Shown here: one piece after another, positions 1 to 9,929 of the stretch
Layout: each line of letters starts with the position of its first letter
Position numbering within the stretch: position 1 is the stretch's first letter
Assembly: GCA_012064415.1 (NCBI GenBank)
Contig: SSNU01000087.1
Coordinates: 194,489 to 258,488, forward strand
Direction: 5' to 3'
Length of the DNA stretch: 64,000 bases
From: Gyrodactylus bullatarudis
Lineage: Eukaryota > Platyhelminthes > Monogenea > Gyrodactylidea > Gyrodactylidae
The notes under the pieces: model-generated
Database searches by the model: none
What the model was told of the DNA's origin: nothing
What the model saw: the letters and a program-made list of their open reading frames with translations, nothing else
Made by a program: the position numbers and the translations under genes

Positions 1-401
1 CTTAGTGTAATCAAGTTTAGATCTGATGTGAGACATGACAGATTTAAGATTAGTCAAATCATCACAATCAGATAATTCATATTTTGATTTAATAGATTTG
101 AAGGTAGATAATAGGTAATTCAATTCATATTTTGAGTTTCTGAGGTTATAATTATTAACGGAAACGGAATAGGACTCAAATTTTTTTTTTAATTTCTTTG
201 GTTTCGTAACTGAGACCGACCGTTTGTGAAGACATGTTTCGAATAATAACGAATTTCTCAATGATAATCTCATCAAATTATAAATTTTTCTCCTACCCCT
301 CCATCACTCTATGAATGAGTCACAAATTACTATACCCCAAATATATTGATTTATGGTTCGTAAAAAATATTAAAACTAATTTTATCAGCTAATTGGTTAT
401 A

Positions 402-610
402 ATTAATAGTATTGAGGGAGATAATTGTGATGAAAAAGTAGAGGGGAAACTTTAAAATAAGAATAATTACTATTATTTATAATTGATATGAGTAAAAGAG
501 CTGAAATTTTCATTGGGGTCATTCTTTGCTTTGGGGTGATTTTTGGAAAAATTTTTCCTTTAGGGTGATTTTTGGAAAATAAAATTTTCTTGGGGTGATT
601 TTTGGAATTA
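402..610 (+). repeat. 5' noncoding part of a Tc1-like element with a three-fold short repeat
   Basis: A unit reading roughly GGGGTGATTTTTGGAA occurs three times between about 530 and 606, just before the transposase remnant, with a fourth variant near 515. The preceding stretch resembles 58740-58870, which also ends in a GGGGTCATTTTTGG motif. It is therefore probably the 5' noncoding part of a repeated Tc1-like family. No clear left terminal repeat was found. Confidence 0.5.
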
Positions 611-1372
611 ACCCAAAATTATTTATTTTCAAAAAATAAAAAAGGGAAAAAATTGAAAAAATGCGGCCGAAAGAGAGCAATACCTAACTGTCTTATGAAA
701 AAAATTTCTTATTTAGCAATTCAGAAGAAAGCGACAGCTTCTAAAATAAAAGCTGAATTGTATCTTAATACGTTTGTGAGAACTGTTCAACGCTGTTTCG
801 AAAATAATCCAAACATCTTTTGGGGTAAGCCTAAAATAATCCCTAATCTGAGTACCGCGGATAAAGAAATAAAGTATTGCTGGGCTTATGAGAAAATTGT
901 TCAAAACTACGATTGGAGTAAAATTCAATTTGAATGGGCTTGATGGACTCTCGTTTTGTTGGTTAGAAAAATCTTTACCCAAGCCTACCAAAATAAATCG
1001 AAGATTCAGTGGAGGCAGTGTCATGGTATGGGGGTTCATCACAAAAGAAGAAACTGGAAACCTTGTTTTCATAGAAGAAAGACATAATTTAAAAACATAT
1101 CAAAAACTTCCAGAAAATCAACTGCTACAGTTTAAAGAAGAAATAGAAAATTCCGAAATTATTTTTCAACAAGATAATGCTCCGTGTCATCGTTCTTAAT
1201 CAACAAAAACATGGTTTTAAGAAAATGGAATATCTGTATTGCCATGGCCTGCTCGAAGCCCCGATCTGAACCTTATTGAGATCTTGTGGGGAATTTTATC
1301 TCATAAAGTTTACTCCCAAGGAAAAGTATTTTTAAACAGGCCAGAGCTCATCAAGAAGGTTGAGGAAGAGTG
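611..1372 (+). pseudogene. Tc1-like DD34E transposase, broken
   Basis: Conceptual pieces in different frames read as a Tc1-family transposase. An N-terminal helix-turn-helix part (KCGRKRAI, RTVQRCF) is followed by KFNLNGLDG and GGSVMVWGF. QQDNAPCH contains the second catalytic Asp, and SPDLNLIEILWG contains the catalytic Glu. The frame changes near 940, and stops occur near 1198, 1219 and 1372. At the WSK..KFNL junction the sequence normally holding the first catalytic Asp (FSDES in the family) is missing, so the protein could not be active even if the frames were joined. The family assignment is secure; the outer limits are approximate. Confidence 0.85.
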
Positions 1373-1459
1373 AGAAAATTCCTTTTATATGGTATATTTT
1401 ACATCTTGAAGGTATTTTTTATAAATGAGCTAGAAGCAATTTTAAGTGAATAAATTCAT

Positions 1460-1482
1460 TTTGTCGACCACTATATTTCCTA
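1460..1482 (+). repeat. Right terminal repeat of the Tc1-like element
   Basis: The sequence ending TTGTCGACCACTATA lies about 90 bp after the transposase remnant. A near copy, ATGTCAACCACTATA, lies at 31110-31126 after another Tc1 remnant. The shared position relative to the coding relics marks it as the 3' terminal inverted repeat. No matching left end is visible at either site. Confidence 0.5.
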
Positions 1483-1504
1483 CATTGCTATCTCAAAAAC
1501 AGTG

Positions 1505-1708
1505 TTACATAAAATCTTCTGATGACCAGACATCTAAAACAGGAAAACCATGCTGCTTCAATTTCTAATTTTTCTATTTTATACAAAAACCCAGGGGATG
1601 ACAGCACAGATGTGTGGGTGAAGGAGAAATTCTTCATCAACAGGTATAAACCTAATTTGTGTGTTCAAAAGAACTATTCGTTTAATCTTCAACTACCGTG
1701 GCCCATGT
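1505..1708 (+). pseudogene. Penelope-like element, C-terminal GIY-YIG tail (family B)
   Basis: The reading TRHLKQENHAASISNFSILYKN, followed by KEKFFINRYKPNLCVQKNY and a stop at about 1708, is the part of a PLE protein after the GIY-YIG nuclease motif. The same text recurs at 15290, 34690 (TRHIKQ), 54990 (minus) and 46960 (minus), where the upstream CGASYIG motif is present. Here the nuclease core and RT are missing, so this is a 5'-truncated copy, typical of target-primed insertion. The 3' untranslated region and a hammerhead follow. Confidence 0.8.
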
Positions 1709-1883
1709 GAGATTTTTCACCTTTTTCTTTTCACTGTTGCTATTTATTGAAGAGTTTTTGGTGTTTTTTCAGCTTATATTATATTTCTATTTCCACTCAT
1801 GACTCTTATATTCTTTAACATTTACTATTTCTTTCAAAATTTGTAAATTATAATTTTTCATTCAAATTTAACTTTTATCATTT

Positions 1884-1931
1884 TCAAAGAGAGACCACTG
1901 ATGATCCTTTGAGAAATGCGTATTTGGTTTT
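1884..1931 (+). ncRNA. Hammerhead ribozyme, PLE family B (intact core)
   Basis: The core CTGATGA (1898-1904) and GAAA (1913-1916) are present. Helix III is A1916-U1923 and U1917-A1922 with loop GCGU. The cleavage triplet is AUU (1922-1924). Helix I pairs GAGACCA (1891-1897) with UGGUUUU (1925-1931), seven pairs including two wobbles. The strand before GAAA, CUUUGA (1907-1912), is complementary to UCAAAG (1884-1889) upstream of helix I. It lies about 180 bp after the PLE stop codon. Hammerheads in PLE terminal regions are known; activity here is inferred. Confidence 0.8.
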
Positions 1932-2455
1932 AAATATATCTTCTTATATAATTCCTGAAATAAAATCTTTATTAGATAAGTACTTTGAACGCTTGAGTTT
2001 CCAATAACTAAAAAATTATGCTTCCATTGGAAATTCGAGAGAACTCCAATGAGCAAAATAAGAATTGTATGCTGAAGATCTTATTCAGATTGAGAAAATC
2101 AAGAATGCATTTTTCAAGACGAACTTGGCAAACTTTACAAATATCAAAATTTTCTTTAATTATTAATTTAGATTGAAAGTTGATCTAACGTATGTTAAAT
2201 TCCTTTACTACTGTTAAATATAATAAAAATCAAAGTTAAATTATTTCCTAAAAACTCCTCGTGTTTGTAATTTTATTATATTTCAAATAATGAATTCATC
2301 GTTGATGAAGTGAAAAATATTTCTGGAAAATCTATTTATTTAAATTTACAAGATATTTTCAGAATAAATCTAGCCCTACCTTATTTGAATCCTGAAAGAT
2401 ATTCTGAGGTTGCTGACCATCACTCATGCTGGATAGAAAGACGAGAGGTTTTTTT

Positions 2456-2508
2456 GAGGTGAATAAAAGATTTTATTTTCGTCGGCTCTCTTCAGACCTG
2501 ACACCGAC
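2456..2508 (-). ncRNA. Hammerhead ribozyme, second family (intact core)
   Basis: Read on the minus strand: GUCGG (2508-2504), helix I strand AGGU (2499-2496), CUGAAGA (2495-2489; position 7 is variable in hammerheads), CCGAC (2485-2481), GAAA (2480-2477), a six-pair A/U-rich helix III with loop AUCU, cleavage triplet UUC (2463-2461), then ACCU (2460-2457), which pairs with AGGU. GUCGG pairs perfectly with CCGAC. No PLE coding sequence lies next to it, so its parent element is not identified. The copies at 35235 and 36724 belong to the same family. Confidence 0.8.
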
Positions 2509-2879
2509 TTTATATATAAATACGAAAAAATGCAAAATGGAAGGTTGCTTATAAAAATATATTTGATAAAAACGATTTTGAATAGAATTTATTTATTCAG
2601 GTTAGTTAATTAGCTTTGAAACAATTTCAAATGTTTGGTAAAAAGCCCGTCAATGCCCCATATTGATGTTTTTTCGTGTTTTTTGTTATATATGTGAAAA
2701 GTTGTAGTATTGGTGTTATAATAAATTGTGGAAGATATCTTTTGCTTTCAAACTATGGAATATATGGAATATTCTCTATTTTTCTTATTTTTACTTATTT
2801 TCCGTAGAACTAAGAAAGAAAAGTATGTAAATTTAAATATAATATCATTACTGCTGTAGGAGCCAATCAGGTTAAAACA

Positions 2880-3050
2880 ACCTTTTTACATTAAAACATT
2901 GGCCTCTCATCAGATTTTTGGATGAATTTCTTCTTTTGATTTTTAAAATTCTTGTCACAGTTGCGTAAGAGTATTCAATTCTTTTTGCAATGACTCGAAT
3001 TTCCTGTGTCTTTCAAGGATCCAATAGGCTTTAACTCCTTAAGTTTCAAA
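2880..3050 (-). pseudogene. Possible Tc1-like transposase N-terminal helix-turn-helix relic
   Basis: On the minus strand one frame reads IRVIAKRIEYSYATVTRILKI, which has the spacing of a Tc1/pogo-type DNA-binding helix-turn-helix (IAKR...S.ATV.RIL). No catalytic domain follows, and flanking frames are broken. It could also be a chance match; it is listed because the helix-turn-helix pattern is good over about 25 residues. Confidence 0.35.
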
Positions 3051-3059
3051 GCGACAATT

Positions 3060-4960
3060 AGAACGGCAAATATTTGAATATATTCAATTTTGTCGTATAT
3101 TCTGAATTGCCTCAATATTAACGATAAAATAGTATATTTGCTTATGCAGAGATAGATTTTATGGTAGAAAAGAGTATTCCGATGTCATTCGATAGAGTAT
3201 TTTATGTATTAAATGGTGTTGATTCGAATAATTTATCATGTAAAATAAATCTAAAATTGAAGATATTGGAAGTGTTTCATGTATTTATTCCACCAGTATA
3301 TATTTTTCAAATTTAAAATTTTAATAATTTTGCTAGTTATTGAAAAACTCAGGAACGACTGATAAACTATCACTGATTTTGATGTTTAAATTTGATGATG
3401 TGTTATTGTGCCTTTTTCCTTTGGGGAACATTGTTCCTTTCTCATCCTCAATTCTGTTTTAATTATGCTACAAGTTTGAGAATCATTTTGACATATTAGC
3501 CATATAAGATAACAGTTTAAACAACATTAATTTTTCCTCATATATTTAATAGTCGAGTGTAAGTATCCAAATCTATTAGTTCGAGGTTTTAAAACAATAT
3601 AACTTGTCTCTTAACTCAACAAAATTGAATTTTTGACTAAGTTTGAATTTTAAACTTTCAGTTCAATTCAAGTTCAATATCGAAACAACTTTTTGACAAT
3701 GATATCTTTCAAAGTAATATACTTTCTGAAATTAAATTACTCGAAAGCCTTATTTCTGTCTGAAGTGAAGGCTTTTATCTTGAAATTACAAAATCTGTAT
3801 TTCATTATTATGCAGAAAAGTTGACCAGTGATTGGACGGAATCACTTATTTTTAAATCATTCGATTAAATTCAGATTCTTAGATGTAAACTAAACTTCTT
3901 AAAAAATGAATGAGAGTTAAACAAGACGATAAGGACTATTTTGCTTGATTACTTACGAGTAGGACTATGAAATTTATATATTTTTTAGAAACTATTAATA
4001 ATTTTCTTAACTACTATACATGAGACACGCTTTTTCCTTAGCCAGAATAGCGTAGACAATATTCATAAAATGCTTCTTGGAACTTATTTATTTAATTTCT
4101 ATCCATTGAGTTATGAATAAATATCTAATAATAAACAATCATGAATCATTTTTTCAGAATATCCTGAGGCAAACTTTTCTGAATAATTGTATATTTTTCA
4201 GTACAAATTACCCTGAGTAAATTATAAAATTTGAAATTTACAAACTTTTGCGTTCGTTCAATTTTTAGGAATATGTATCAAAAAAATATTCCTAAGTTCA
4301 TAGCAACCAATTGGAAAATTTTTTTTGAAACTCAAAGATTTCTCAGTTTGATCTATAAATATTTTCTTAAGCTTGAAGTAAAACCTCTACTTGTGTGATT
4401 TTGGGGTAGATAAAAAATTATCTAAAGAGCTGATGATCATATTAAGAGGCTACTGCGGTTACCTCTTTGTGGTTTAAAATTTAGAATTTTGCCGCTTTAT
4501 AAAAACGCCAAGGTTTAAAGATGAAAAAAATCATTTTCAACCTCTATAAACTGGTGAAAGAATACTCCGTATAAGCAACAGCTACCTGACCTAATTTGAG
4601 CTATTTTGCTCCAGTCTCCATTGTTGCTTTGTATCATCTAGCTTTTTGTATTATAATGCTTACCCGGAAATTTCTGTGCTAATCTGATTTGAAAGAGAAT
4701 GATGACAAACTAGATAATTCTTGAAACCTTACTAAAATTTTTCTTGATAAAAAGATTAAATTAAGATTTTATTTTCAAAGTATTTCAACTATTGAGTATG
4801 CTCCTATTTAAAATTTATGAATAATTCATCATAGATTTTATCGATAACTAATTAAATAAGATAATTTTTATTGCATAAAATTAAACAATAGCATCTAAAA
4901 CTTATCTAACATCTTCGAGAGAATAGGAACAAGGATTTCTCAACTAATTATCTTTAGAAA
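3060..4960. other. AT-rich region without recognisable features
   Basis: No reading frame, repeat or RNA structure could be recognised. Short CTGATGATC matches such as the one near 4430 lack a GAAA partner. Confidence 0.6.
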
Positions 4961-4975
4961 AGGAGAAAAAGGATA

Positions 4976-5022
4976 TATTAACACCAAATGTACATTTCTC
5001 AAAGGTTCATCAGTAGTGTCTC
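4976..5022 (-). ncRNA. Hammerhead ribozyme, PLE family B, left arm copy
   Basis: This is the mirror copy of the ribozyme at 5820-5867. The core CTGATGA is read on the minus strand from 5013 to 5007, followed by ACCUUUGA and GAAA. The same helix I (GACACUA with UGGUGUU) and the same upstream UCAAAG segment are present. It points away from the gap. Confidence 0.78.
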
Positions 5023-5819
5023 TTTGATAATGATAAAAGTTAAAAGATGAATGAAAATAATAATTTACAAATTATGAAAGAAANNNNNNNNNNNNNNNNN
5101 NNNNNNNNNNNNNNNNNNNNNNNNNNNNNNNNNNNNNNNNNNNNNNNNNNNNNNNNNNNNNNNNNNNNNNNNNNNNNNNNNNNNNNNNNNNNNNNNNNNN
5201 NNNNNNNNNNNNNNNNNNNNNNNNNNNNNNNNNNNNNNNNNNNNNNNNNNNNNNNNNNNNNNNNNNNNNNNNNNNNNNNNNNNNNNNNNNNNNNNNNNNN
5301 NNNNNNNNNNNNNNNNNNNNNNNNNNNNNNNNNNNNNNNNNNNNNNNNNNNNNNNNNNNNNNNNNNNNNNNNNNNNNNNNNNNNNNNNNNNNNNNNNNNN
5401 NNNNNNNNNNNNNNNNNNNNNNNNNNNNNNNNNNNNNNNNNNNNNNNNNNNNNNNNNNNNNNNNNNNNNNNNNNNNNNNNNNNNNNNNNNNNNNNNNNNN
5501 NNNNNNNNNNNNNNNNNNNNNNNNNNNNNNNNNNNNNNNNNNNNNNNNNNNNNNNNNNNNNNNNNNNNNNNNNNNNNNNNNNNNNNNNNNNNNNNNNNNN
5601 NNNNNNNNNNNNNNNNNNNNNNNNNNNNNNNNNNNNNNNNNNNNNNNNNNNNNNNNNNNNNNNNNNNNNNNNNNNNNNNNNNNNNNNNNNNNNNNNNNNN
5701 NNNNNNNNNNNNNNNNNNNNNNNNNNNNNNNNNNNNNNNNNNNNNNNNNNNNNNNNNNNNNNNNNNNTTTCATAATTTGTAAATTATTATTTTCATTCAT
5801 CTTTTAACTTTTATCATTA

Positions 5820-5867
5820 TCAAAGAGACACTACTGATGAACCTTTGAGAAATGTACATTTGGTGTT
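5820..5867 (+). ncRNA. Hammerhead ribozyme, PLE family B, right arm copy
   Basis: CTGATGA is at 5834-5840 and GAAA at 5849-5852. The cleavage triplet is AUU (5858-5860). Helix I is GACACUA (5827-5833) with UGGUGUU (5861-5867), seven pairs including two G-U. CUUUGA (5843-5848) pairs with UCAAAG (5820-5825). Compared with 1884-1931, helix I has changed on both strands while pairing is kept, which is direct covariation support. Confidence 0.82.
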
Positions 5868-5894
5868 AATATATCCTTTTTCTACTTTTCCAAA

Positions 5895-5945
5895 TATGAA
5901 TTAATGTGGATTTTCGGACGTATTTTAAAATTTACGTGAATATTT
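5895..5945 (+). repeat. Conserved PLE-junction sequence after the hammerhead
   Basis: A block containing GTGGATTTTCGGACGTAT and a following TTTACGTGAA part recurs at 17470, 25095 and, slightly changed, at 63113. It lies about 40-60 bp downstream of family B hammerheads or their relics. It probably belongs to the start of the next PLE unit or to its terminal repeat. Function unknown. Confidence 0.55.
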
Positions 5946-6460
5946 TTATCGTAATTATCTTTAGATATTTTGTATAAATCATAAACTACATGACATTTTC
6001 TACTTTAATGAGATAGCATATATTTGCATAATATTTTGGAACAACTTACCATAGTTTGATCAAATGTAATTAAGCAAATTCAATAAGAGGGTTATTTTAA
6101 ATACAGTATTTGAATGAATTTGGCTAATAAATTTTCAGAGCATTGCTGAACCACTTGTCAAACTATTTAGAATTCAACACGAAAATATAAATATGCAATT
6201 TAGGGAGAGAATTCGAGCGTAAGATTAATTTTCATGAAAGAAATAAACGGTACTAATTTCTCAATCAATAAATTTAGTCATATATTTACCCTACAAGTAG
6301 TGAATCAGGAAATATAAAATTTTCCTATTATATTTCGAATTATTTATTAAGACTGTAAAAGTTTTATTAAAGCATTAGCTTTAGATATGTTTTTTTGAGT
6401 TTAAAATCATTGCGAATAAACTCAATCTTTCACTACTTGTTTTAATATTCCGCCTCAACT
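5946..6460. other. AT-rich region without recognisable features
   Basis: Nothing beyond simple AT-rich sequence was recognised here. Confidence 0.5.
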
Positions 6461-6464
6461 CTCG

Positions 6465-6840
6465 CCAATAGTGTGTGCTACAGTATTTTTGTTTGTAAAC
6501 CTTCTCTGGACATATACACCTACGTTCTCAGCGATCTCTTCTAGCGTTGAATGGGTGACGAAAGTGAATGCTTGAAGACTTTCTTTATTGATATTTTTCA
6601 ATTTAAATTAACGAAAGAATTATATTTAAAGAGATACGTACATTTTGCCAGGTCTCAATTTCAATTTTTAATAAAATTTTTTTAATGAATTGTTTTGAAT
6701 GAAAATTGTAAAATTATTTCTCTTGAGCAACTCCAATTGATGAAAAACCATAAAAACTTTTTTATATAGTATTCAGGCAGAAAAGAAAAATTAAAAATCA
6801 ATTGGGCTATGCTAGTTCTAAAATGTTTGTATAGTTCTTT
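6465..6840 (-). repeat. Repeat shared with 21000-21235
   Basis: Blocks such as TGCCAGGTC, the CAATTGATGAAAA part and AATTAAAAATC..ATTGGGC occur in the same order here and at 21000-21235, which flanks the Ginger-like gene end. The minus strand has a short open frame (HSTLEEIAENVGVYVQ, then RRFTNKNTVAHTIGES). A further related GACCTGGCAAAATAT block is at 45985. It may be a more upstream part of the same element family; no function can be assigned. Confidence 0.35.
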
Positions 6841-7457
6841 TAGATACAACGACTTGTATCTTCTTTCATGATATAAAATTTCTCTCTGATTTTAATGTCC
6901 ATAATTTGATCGCTAGAATTCTTACAAATCATCTTGAAATTGCTTCCATTCGCCTCGTACCCGCACCTATATTGTCTTGTATACAATCTTCAACTGTGTT
7001 TCGTTATAAAACTAATTTGCAAGTAAATTTAATTTTCATAGCTGAACCCATCCCCTTAAAAGTTTAATTTTTTGAAAAACGGGAAAGCTCCTTTAATTAA
7101 AAATAAAACTGGAACTTGCTGTAAAATAAAGAATTGAAACATAGAGACTGCCTTGCTATAAATCGTTTATCCAGGCTGTCCGAGTCACCATAATTCCATC
7201 AAACTTTGTTAAGGGTATTGGAGCATAATTTTAAAGAGAATATCTTTCAGAAAATTAGTCATCAGAAATAGTCTTTGGCTGATCAATATTGCATTATGAT
7301 ATGATGTTGGGTTCAAATCTATCAAATTCGGAAGGGATCAACTAAGAAATTAGATTTGCTGAAATCTGCTCACTAAAAATCTATATACAGGAACAGTTTA
7401 TGCTCATATTATTTATGAAGGCAAATATTTGAGGATTAACTGATAAATTAATGTATA

Positions 7458-8553
7458 TGTTGGGAGAAATTTAGGAAGAAATGAAATTTGAGAGAAATAT
7501 ATTCTACCCCTCTGGCCGATACATCACAATACATCGAAATGTACAAACAACCTTTAACCCCCCATCATTATTATTTATCCCTTATAAATTATGAGTCATA
7601 ATATCTTGATTTTTAGGCAATCAAAACATCTATAAATTAAAAGGTATCTTGATAATTCTTTTTGATATCATACTCTAAATTTTCTGATCTTCAGCATGAT
7701 TTAAAATCAATTAATTAATTACTCTATTATAGTTGAGTCTCTAAAGGTTCAATGGGAGCATTTATGTCTAGAGTTTTTAAAAACTTCAGTATCACATGTA
7801 CCATTTATGTTTTTTCAAGTGTTTATCATTGAGTTGTAAAATTGAGTTTATCCACCATTTGTTTATTTCTGGTGAACATTGCCTTCGTAAAGGTAATAAG
7901 TCATGTGTGATTCGGTCGAACTTGTTTTTTATTTCTGAGACACTTGATAGTCAAGATATTCTAATTCAAGTGCATATCTTAGTCCAAACCTTTTCAAAAA
8001 AACCAATGAGAACGACTAGTGTCAGATTGGCAGCCATAGCGTTATCAAGATCCGGTGGCCAAGGGTTTACAGGTTGTAACTGTCGAACTGGATGTACTTC
8101 GAAGAAATGCAATTGCAACAAACTAAATCTTCTTTGTAACTTGGAATGTCACAACAGTTTAGGTTGTTGTAATAAAAATTAGTTGAAGATTGATTTATGA
8201 TCATATAATTTTGCGTTTTTTCAACTCAATGATAAACACTTGAAAAAACATGAGTAGTACATGTAATAATAGAGTAGTTAATTAATTGATTTTAAATCAT
8301 GCTGAAGATCAGAAAATTTAGAGTATGATATCAAAAAGAATTATCAAGATACCTTTTAATTTATAGATGTTTTGATTGCCTAAAAATCAAGATATTATGA
8401 CTCATAATTTATAAGGGATAAATAATAATGATGGGGGGTTAAAGGTTGTTTGTACATTTCGATGTATTGTGATGTATCAGCCAGAGGGGTAGAAATATTT
8501 CTTAAAAAAAATTCTCGATGTATTTAGGAATTTTTCCTAAATTTCTCCCAACA
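7458..8553 (+). mobile_element. Ginger-like short element with long TIRs and 4-bp TATA duplication
   Basis: The element starts TGTTGGGAGAAATTTAGG and ends in its reverse complement. Both flanks carry TATA (7454-7457 and 8554-8557). TIR arms are about 380 bp (left) and 335 bp (right, 8219-8553) and nearly identical, except that the left arm has about 60 extra bp near 7735-7795. The TGTNR terminus, long TIRs and 4-bp duplication fit Ginger1-type transposons. The centre holds only the C-terminal Cys-rich end of a transposase, so this is a non-autonomous internal-deletion derivative. Partial relatives of the ends occur at 31640-31752 and 48840-49136. Confidence 0.8.
7990..8182 (+). CDS. C-terminal CXC tail of a Ginger-like transposase
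   Basis: The frame ends with TSVRLAAIALSRSGGQGF, then CNCRTGC, CNCNKLNLLC and CHNSLGC before the stop. The order 'S.R.AA...S..GGQGF' plus a Cys-rich CXC block is what I know from the C-termini of integrase-like proteins of the Ginger/KRAB-A group. The open frame extends upstream to 7796 but that part lies in the left TIR and is unlikely to be genuine coding. The integrase core is absent. A related CXC end occurs at 60769-60855 and, on the minus strand, at 20454. Confidence 0.7.
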
Positions 8554-8559
8554 TATAGA

Positions 8560-9580
8560 ATTTATCGAAAATTCTAGATCTGGATCGAATTCTATTTCGA
8601 TTATACCTGTCAATATCGACTTTCGGTATTCAATGTTCTTACGAATGACTCATTACTTTTAGGGATCTTTCGATGGTCTTATACAGGTAAAAGCTCGAGT
8701 AAAGTGACGAGAGTTGTGTGAATGTGCAAGTAGACGTTACTTATATACCATTTCTACCCAAATCTCATGAATAATAGACCAATAGATATTGAGTATTTGC
8801 CGGCCAATCAGAATCGAGCAACATTCCTCCTACAAATTTCCCAAGGTTCCAAAAATATTTTGCTACCAGAATGTCAAATTTCACGATAGGTTGATGAAAT
8901 TTTGTAGATAGTCTCAATCTTTTATTCTGATTAATTCCCACTTCGAATCATATCAGGATGAGGCCGTAGCAAAAATGGGTTAAGTAGCAGTCAGTCAGAC
9001 TTATATATTCAGCATGAAATTTAGAGTAAACTTAGAAATTTTCAAGCTTCTATTCTAAAATATATGGCTAAAATTCGATTTTGAAATCAGTCTCAGATTT
9101 TGAATGATTTTGGCTGAAGATTAAATAAGTCTTTTCAAATAAATTATCGCGCATATACACCTCGCATCTACATGCATGTGCGGTATATTCCGCTCTACCC
9201 GAACGAAAAATTTTGAGTTTTGCTTCAGTCCTACCTTTTTTTCAATAGGCAAGAGTTTTTGCCCATTATGCATAATCGGCAGATTAACCAGAATGGGCAC
9301 AACCTATATACATACGAGACTTTTACCAAGGTTGAGTTTTATTGGATGTCGTGGTCAAAAAATAGTACAAAAATATATCATGTAAAATAAGGCGTATATT
9401 TCATATATAAGACTTATTTTTAAAGAATCATTCGATCAAAAATTATTCACGAATGGATATATAATATTATGAAATTCATCATAAGAGAAATAACGGAAAA
9501 ATTGTGAGTTTAAATATTAATTCTGAAATTCACCAATAATCGTTTAGAAATATGAAAAAAATCTCAAGAAACACATTTAC
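8560..9580. other. Unassigned region
   Basis: No family could be recognised. An open frame at 9176-9385 has no recognisable motif. Confidence 0.5.
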
Positions 9581-9584
9581 AATC

Positions 9585-9860
9585 CTATTTGTTGATCATA
9601 ACGTTGACCACTCGCGACCTGACTATGTTGTCTTCTGGCTTGTATTGGTCTATCTGTGAAAAAAAGAAAAGTAAGATAAGGGTGTAGTATTTCTTGAAAA
9701 AAATAGGATTACAAAAATCATAGTGATTGTTATAGTAATCAGAATTATTTGAGTAATAACTCTGATTATTCAATTCATCACTTGAAGGAAAATTAAGATT
9801 CGAGAATAAAACACTCTGATGAAAATAGTTTGGATTTACACAATCTTTCATAAATAGGGT
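9585..9860 (-). pseudogene. Last exons of an unidentified repeated gene (copy 1)
   Basis: On the minus strand, CVNPNYFHQ is followed by a probable GT-AG intron ending TTTTTTTCACAG, then IDQYKPEDNIVRS, with an extended tail MINK and a stop. A paralogous arrangement (CVSSNYFYQ, intron, VEQYKPVDNIAM, stop) occurs at 33475-33700. Two copies with the same splice position suggest a multi-copy, element-borne gene. I do not recognise the family. Confidence 0.45.
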
Positions 9861-9929
9861 CATTTTTGACCCCACTAATAAAATTTTGAAAATCTCAATT
9901 TTATATAATAATTTAACATAAACATGCAC

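Larger units (their letters stand above)
4968..5883. repeat. Inverted PLE 3' ends flanking an assembly gap
   Basis: Sequence 4968-5083 is the near-perfect reverse complement of 5768-5883, and a run of Ns (5084-5767) separates them. Each arm is the 3' untranslated end of a family B PLE followed by its hammerhead, pointing outward. The hidden interior therefore probably contains two PLE 3' parts in opposite orientation or one palindrome. The apparent 242-residue frames across the Ns are artefacts. Confidence 0.85.

Noticed and set aside
5047..5800. 242-residue open frames on both strands across the gap
   Set aside because: They consist almost entirely of Ns; only the mirrored ends are sequence.
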